Source: Piper betle (Eukaryota; Streptophyta; Magnoliopsida; Piperales; Piperaceae). Taken from it: DNA of 64,000 nt. Position numbers and translations under genes: made by a program. The notes under the pieces were generated by a model, which saw only the letters and a list, made by a program, of their open reading frames with translations, made no database searches and was not told the DNA's origin. The stretch lies in NCBI GenBank assembly GCA_033002965.1, contig JAURVB010002719.1, forward strand, positions 124,001 to 188,000, read 5' to 3'. Every line of letters begins with the position of its first letter. The stretch's first letter is position 1. This document shows, piece by piece, positions 58,196-64,000 of the stretch.

Positions 58196-60422
58196 GGTGG
58201 TGTGAAATTCAGGGATCTCTTCCCACCACCGCTTGGAACCTAGTCGCTGCCACGCGGGCCAGACACGAACATAATCGCAGCCGGCCGAAGAGTTTGTGAA
58301 GCCGAGGAGTTCTGTCGCTGCTCTGTTCATAGCACAGGGGATTGACGTGAAGATTTTCTGCAAGTTGCTGCCTTGCCAACGTGTTGTTTCAGAACACCGA
58401 CGGATTTGGAATTGTCGCTGTAAATGAGTGCTGCGGAAACTCTGTGTAGTGCCACCCATCATCGTCGAAGGGTGACGGCTGCCTGGCTGCTCTGATTAGC
58501 TATTGCGAATTTTTGTGGCTGATTGCCGAAGTGTCGCCGCTGTCCGTGTAAAGAAGACCCATCACCACCGCCTTCTACACGCTGCCCTTTGCCGGAGAAG
58601 AGTCGCTGCGCCCGGGATTTTCCCTTCATCGCCAAGAGAGAAGACTTACATGCCGGCGATTCCAAGAAAACAGAGACGAAGAAGAGATTGGGAGAAGGAG
58701 TGGGTATGGTTTACCCGCTTGCCATTTAATATGGTGCTTGTCCGTTGTTCGTTGAGCAGACAGAATGACGGCTGCCACTGACTTGACCGTTACCGTAAAT
58801 CCGCTTTGATGTTGCTATCCGACCGACCTTCTGCACGCGAGTGCTGTCTGAGAGTGCTGCCGCGAGTGTTGTCCGACAAGTTCACAATTAGGCTCAATTT
58901 AAATTTCAGCTAAGGGTTTAATTTATGCCTGATTATAGAGGTTAAATTAAATTCTTCATCAAAGTATTACAAAAGACATGATATTCGTGGAGTCAAAGGA
59001 TTAAAATGACAAAAATCATTCTAAAATTTGTAATTTATAAAAGAATTAAAAATTAGTAGATTGTGAGTACTAATCTTATTATAGATTTATTTAAGGATTT
59101 AAGTTGAACCCTAAAGAATCATGTAAAATTTTAAACCTATTATTTTATATATGTGACGTACTATTTTTATCGTATCATTTTTTTGTATTATAAGGGTGCC
59201 TTGTCTTATTAAACCCTAAAACCCAAATAGAAAGACGCGATCTGCGAGGGCGGATAATCCCACCTCCTAACAAAGATAATTTTCATATGTTTGCTATAAT
59301 GTTTTAAATCATTTATTTATGAATAAAAAGAGATTGTACAAGAATAAGTATTTAGAATTGCAACAATATGCAGTAGGCCTGCGTGCCGATATTAATTACT
59401 GGGCCGGATCGGATTGTGCCCAGGTACCCGTTATATGAGGTCGGGCCGGTGCGGTTTCAAAAACTGTGCGGTGGAGTAATTTTTAACAAATTAACAAACA
59501 GGAAAAAAGAAAGCCCTATCTCCGGATCGTCAATGGCGCACCAGACTGCACATGGTGGGCTTTTGGGCGGTAGTTTTCATTGTTTGAGTAAAAAACCGAT
59601 TCCCCCAATTGATACCGCAGCAAAATCGGTATGTGTATCAGAAGGACTCGGCCTAACTCATGCCTCATCTCGAGCGTTCCGTCACTCCTCCCCTAATTTC
59701 CTCCCCTCTTCCTGCCTTTCATCCTCTTTTGTCTACTCAACACTCAACAGGCATCTTTTTGCTTTGTTTCTTTTCACTAAAAAAAATGCTTTATTTTTGA
59801 GTCGACCCATCTTCATTTTTATTGCTTGCTACTTCATTCATACGTTGCTCCCAATCGCGATTTTTTTAAATTTTTGAATAAAACGATTGTAGCCTGATTT
59901 GCGTCCATCTACAATCAGATTGTTGTCTTTTGTTTTTGATATTGAACCCCCAACTGCTCCTTTCACATGTGGTGTGTTCCGATTATTTGTGCCATTTTGC
60001 ATTTCCTACGAGTATGTTCTAAATCTGAGGAGATTATTTTTTTAAAAAAGATGGTTCATGACTCTTTTCAAGAGTATGTTGATTTGATTATGTGTGCCAT
60101 TTTTATGTTTTAACTTTGGGGCTAGGTTTCTGATGATTTTGTTTTTTTAATTTTAAAATATGTGTGGTATTTTTTGCCAGTGTGATTATGTGTTCATTCC
60201 TTGAGGTTAGGCATAAGATGATTTATGATTTCTTTGTTTGACGAGTATGTTCATTTGGATTATGCCTGTGCCATTTTGCCATTTTGCATTTTGTAAAAGA
60301 TGGTTTTTCTTTTTTCTTTTTGGTTCTTATGTTGGGCTTTTTTTTTTTGTGAAATGCAGGCTAGGCTTGTCTTACTCCCGAGAAACATTTAATCCAGCCT
60401 AGATATATGCCCACAGTCACAA
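58196..60422 (+). other. Upstream region and probable 5' UTR/intron of the helicase gene
   Basis: 58196-58870 is GC-rich, unidentified, downstream of R2. 58880-59360 is AT-rich. A probable leader intron ends at the acceptor TTTGTGAAATGCAG (60346-60359), followed by 63 bases of leader to the ATG. Long T-rich stretches from 60020 to 60340 fit an intron. The 164-codon frame at 59383-59877 has no recognisable domain and I do not call it. Confidence 0.45.
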
Positions 60423-63400
60423 ATGGGTCAAACCAGAGATGAGTCTTCGGAGGACAATTATTCGGTCATTGGGGATGAAAATGAAGAGTTTTTGGACTTT
60501 GAGCATGAAAAAACTGCCTCCTTCGACAATGGGGCTGTCATTATATCCACTCCTTTCCCTTTCTCCAAAGGGCAACCGCAGTCAGTTTTAGTGGGAGACC
60601 CAAAGGTCGATTGCATCACGCTCACAAACCCCACTGAATCTCCATTAGAGCTGTGGAGGATCAAAATTCGAACTTCGATCCCCGACGGATCATATACACT
60701 TTCACTAACCGAACCTCCGCGTTCAGAAGGTGGCAATGCAGCTGATAGCGGCTACATGGAGTGCCAGTCTTTGGAGGATCGTGTGTTGCAGCCGCACCAG
60801 ACATTGAAAATTTGGCTTTCTTGTAAGCCAAAAGAAATTGGTTTGCACACTGCCATCGTGGATTTTGATGTGGATGATGACAGGATTGAACGAGTGGTGT
60901 TCCTCTTGGCTGACGATAAGCATTCTCTTTCGTTGGTGTCAAACAAACCTTATTCGCGAGCTGCCAAGAAGAAACAGCATTTCTCTTATGAGAAGTTTGT
61001 GGTGGCTCCTCGTGTTTCGAGACCGTCTTCTTCATTTAGGTTCTTTCTTCCCGAGTACCCCATCCCTCCAAGGTTTAGAGACTTGATTAAGAACAAGATA
61101 GTCCCAGGTGCTGTGGCAGAAGGATTGTCTTTGGACAACTATGTGGACTTTTTCAGTCAGTTACTCATGGTAGAAGAAATCAATTTGGAGGTAATTCAGT
61201 TTTTGCGGCAATATCTTTCTTCATATTTGTTGTTGCGTTGGTTGTTATTTTTATATTATTGTTCTTGTTAATTGTTAATGAGGTTGCTTATTATCTGCTC
61301 GAGCTAAATCTGACCATTAATTCAAAGTCACCTGAAGTGACCATCCATTCAAAACTATTTGGCCAATTTTTTGGATTAGAAAAAATTACCCCCCATCATC
61401 CAATTATCCTTGTAATCAAACGATCCTTGTTTACTTTGGCTGACAGGAATATTTGATGTACAAGTTGATACTTTTATTTTATTAAGAATGATCATTGTTA
61501 TTGTCATTATTTTTATTATTATGTAATGATGATGATGATACAGAGTGTAGTTGCCTTCATCTTCCTTTTTTTAATTATGCAGTAATTTTGGCTTATTATT
61601 TCTCATAATCTTTGTATACTTGTTTTGCCATTTTTTAGGAAGAGATGAGGCAATATGACATGGAGGGTGTGACCATGAAGACAAGGGGAAAGTATATAAC
61701 ACTTGAAGTTCCAGGCTTGGCAGAGAAGAGACCCTCCCTTGTTTCTGGAGATCATGTATATGTAAAATTGATTAATGACTTTGATGATGGTGATATACCA
61801 TTTCAGGTATTATATTTTTTGGCTCTTTCATTTGGCTAGTTTTTAAACAAAACAATTGACAGTATTGCTTGCACAAATTGTTTGAAGTTATGAAATGGAT
61901 TGTGTTTGATTGTTACCATGTTTCAGTTACATACTATGTTAATTTGAGAGACCATGTTTGATGTATCAATGCACAGGACAAGGACTGTTTCCTATCTGAA
62001 ATAGGAACTTTCTAGCCATTCAACATAAGGGCCATTATTTATCATTGGTTGATAACTGGAGCTAAAGTTACTCATTACTCTGAAATCTCACGTTGCATAA
62101 TCCGAAAGGAAAATCTCATCTAAATTTCTTTTTGACGTATGATCCTACAGGGTAGCATACATCGGGTCGAAGCAGATAAAGTGTATCTGATCTTTGCGAA
62201 TGAATTTTACAAGGCACATACCGATGAGCTTCTGTACAATGTAACTTTCGCCTGTAATCGTGTAACAATGAGGAGGTGCTACCAAGCTATTGCAGCAGCA
62301 AGGAAAGGCCTAGATCAGGAGTTTCTATTTCCTTCTTGTTCAGCGAGGGTTATAAAATTCTCCCCTTGTGTACATATAAATGGGAACCTTAATGAGGAGC
62401 AGATGACTTCTGTTGCGATGATAGTTGGTTGTAAAGGTGCTCCACCTTATGTGATTCATGGCCCGCCGGGCACTGGAAAGACTGTGACACTAGTTGAGGC
62501 AATTCTTCAACTTTACAAGAGCAGACAAGGCCGCAAACGAGTGAGAGTTCTTGTTTGTGCTGCTTCAAATAGTGCGGCAGACCATGTACTAGACAAGCTG
62601 GTGGGTTTTGTGAATGAGACCGAGATATTTCGACTTAATGCCACCAGTCGATCCTATGAAGATGTTCAACCCGAGATTCTTCGGTATTGTTTTTCAGATG
62701 ACATGATTTTTAAGTGCCCACCTTTGGGTGCCTTATTACGATACAAGATCATCATAAGCACATATATGAGTGCCTCCCTCCTTTATACAGAAGGAATACG
62801 TAGGGGCCACTTCAGTCATATATTCCTGGACGAGGTTGGCCAAGCCTCAGAGCCTGAGGCGATGATACCAATTGCCAATCTTTGCCTGAAGGAGACTGTA
62901 GTTGTGCTAGCTGGGGATCCTATGCAGATGGGCCCCGTAATTTACTCTAAAGAAGCAGAGGGTTTTGGGTTAGGCAAATCTTATTTGGAGAGGCTGTTTG
63001 ATTTTGAACCTTATTACACAGAGGATGAGAATTTTGTGACGAAATTAGTTAGAAATTATCGTTGCCACCAAGCAATCTTAAAGCTTCCTTCAGAGCTTTT
63101 CTACAAGGGAGAGCTCATGGCATGCAAAGAAGAGGCAGATATGTCTATAAGCAACTGGAGAGGTCTTCCGTGCAAAGATTTTCCTGTTCTTTTCTCTGGC
63201 ATTCAAGGATGTGATGAGAGAGAAGGCTGTAACCCTTCATGGTTTAACCGCATTGAAGCGAGTAAAGTTGTTGAAATGATAAGAAAACTTATTGAAATAC
63301 CTGATTTGCATGAGGAAGATATTGGCGTGATAACCCCATACAGACAGCAAGTTCTAAAGATAATGAAGGCCCTTGAAGCACTGGAACTGGATGGTATTAA

Positions 63401-64000
63401 AGTTGGGAGTGTGGAGCAATTTCAGGGGCAAGAAAGGAGGGTTATCATTATATCCACAGTTAGATCAACTGTTAAACATAATGAACATGATTTTCGACAT
63501 TGTTTGGGTTTTCTTACCAACCCTAGGAGGTTTAATGTTGCTGTTACTCGGGCTAAGTCCTTACTTATTGTTGTTGGGAACCCCCATATTATCACAAACG
63601 TATGCTTGTGTCAGCACCTTTTGTTTATTCTGAATATTTTACTCGTTGATTTAAATCATTACTTGTCTCCTGATTGTTTTATACTGTCCCTTTTTGTGAA
63701 AGGTTTTGAACTCCTAACAATTTTCAGCATATATATGTAATGATCTTTTGGGCAAAGGATTTGTGCTGATTGTTTAGTTGTCTTGCATTGGCAGGATGTT
63801 CATTGGGGAATGTTCCTGAAATACTGCATGGAAAATGGCTCTTATACCGGCTGTACATTTACTCCAACAATTTCTGATGTTTGTGATGATCAGAGAACAA
63901 AAAATATTGGGAGCAGGGTCCTGAAGGGGAGCTTTGTTGAGGAGTTGAAATGGCAGGACTCTGACTGCATTAGTCAGAATGCCACGGGAAGTGATGAATG
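60423..64000 (+). CDS. SDE3: SDE3-type RNA helicase (MOV10-like, SF1), 3' end beyond window
   Basis: Coding exons 60423-61190, 61639-61806, 62151-63599 and 63795 to at least 64000; introns are GT-AG and all in phase 0. The start ATG at 60423 opens the family-typical acidic N-terminus ([16 protein letters not shown]). Residues about 1-260 are the SDE3/MOV10 N-terminal part. Helicase motifs: GPPGTGKT (416-423), [10 protein letters not shown] (from about 539), GDPMQMGPV (567-575), [20 protein letters not shown] (731-740) and [11 protein letters not shown] (771-781). In Arabidopsis SDE3 helps RNA silencing, acting with ARGONAUTE proteins in amplification of small-RNA signals and virus defence; here that role is inferred from homology. 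Motif II reads DEVG where relatives have DEAG. The last exon seen ([20 protein letters not shown]) starts the C-terminal tail; the stop lies outside. At least 863 residues are present. Confidence 0.93.

Noticed and set aside
59383..59877. 164-codon open frame upstream of the helicase gene
   Set aside because: No recognised domain; Ser/Phe-rich, overlaps the probable promoter/leader region of the helicase.
62139..62150. In-frame ATG of the long helicase frame as a gene start
   Set aside because: The ATG lies in the intron just before the acceptor CTACAG; the true start is at 60423 and exon phases join perfectly.
63600..63740. C-terminal extension of the helicase frame to 63740
   Set aside because: This is intron sequence read through the donor at 63600; the next exon starts at 63795 with DVHWG.

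Overview
The window is a flowering-plant nuclear segment: two intron-containing plant genes at its ends and about 53 kb of nested, mostly dead transposable elements between them. Both genes have compact GT-AG introns and clear plant homologues. There is no sign of an operon, bacterial signals, CRISPR or tRNA/rRNA genes. The species cannot be named from the sequence.

Left edge (81-2807, +): a type I inositol polyphosphate 5-phosphatase gene whose ten coding exons can be joined exactly, except for one missing base in a C run at 966-971. Then about 3.9 kb of mostly AT-rich intergenic DNA.

6.7-20.7 kb: an old Ty1/copia element on the minus strand. Its short LTR remnants are at 6729-6922 and 20525-20706. 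It is split by two insertions (about 7.69-12.95 kb and 13.6-17.4 kb). The first insertion was itself hit by a 2.94-kb solo LTR (8051-10991) that still has a perfect 5-bp target duplication.

21-35 kb: an older relative of that LTR (21151-24250), then two hAT-type DNA transposon structures. One (28174-29371) carries the first third of the same LTR family. The other (31338-34237) has a perfect 8-bp target duplication and contains a decayed hAT transposase plus a tandemly duplicated block of LTR sequence.

35.6-41.8 kb: a young copia element with perfect GATGG target duplications and nearly identical LTRs. Its internal half (gag, protease, integrase) is inverted and fused to an inverted LTR piece, and integrase is partly present twice, in opposite orientations. 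This is the most striking structure in the window.

44-60 kb: another deleted LTR copy interleaved with hAT ends, a 636-bp hAT MITE, two copies of an unclassified ~1.3-kb repeat, several minisatellites, and a Ty3/gypsy gag-protease-RT remnant split by a 2.86-kb solo LTR (52909-55764, perfect 5-bp duplication).

Right edge (60423-64000, +, cut by the window end): an SDE3-type (MOV10-like) SF1 RNA helicase, known in Arabidopsis for its role in RNA silencing. The two host genes are functionally unrelated. The elements dominate and share sequence modules (the same LTR family appears at least seven times, twice inside hAT elements), so the region records repeated capture, nesting and rearrangement. 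All comparisons were made by eye.
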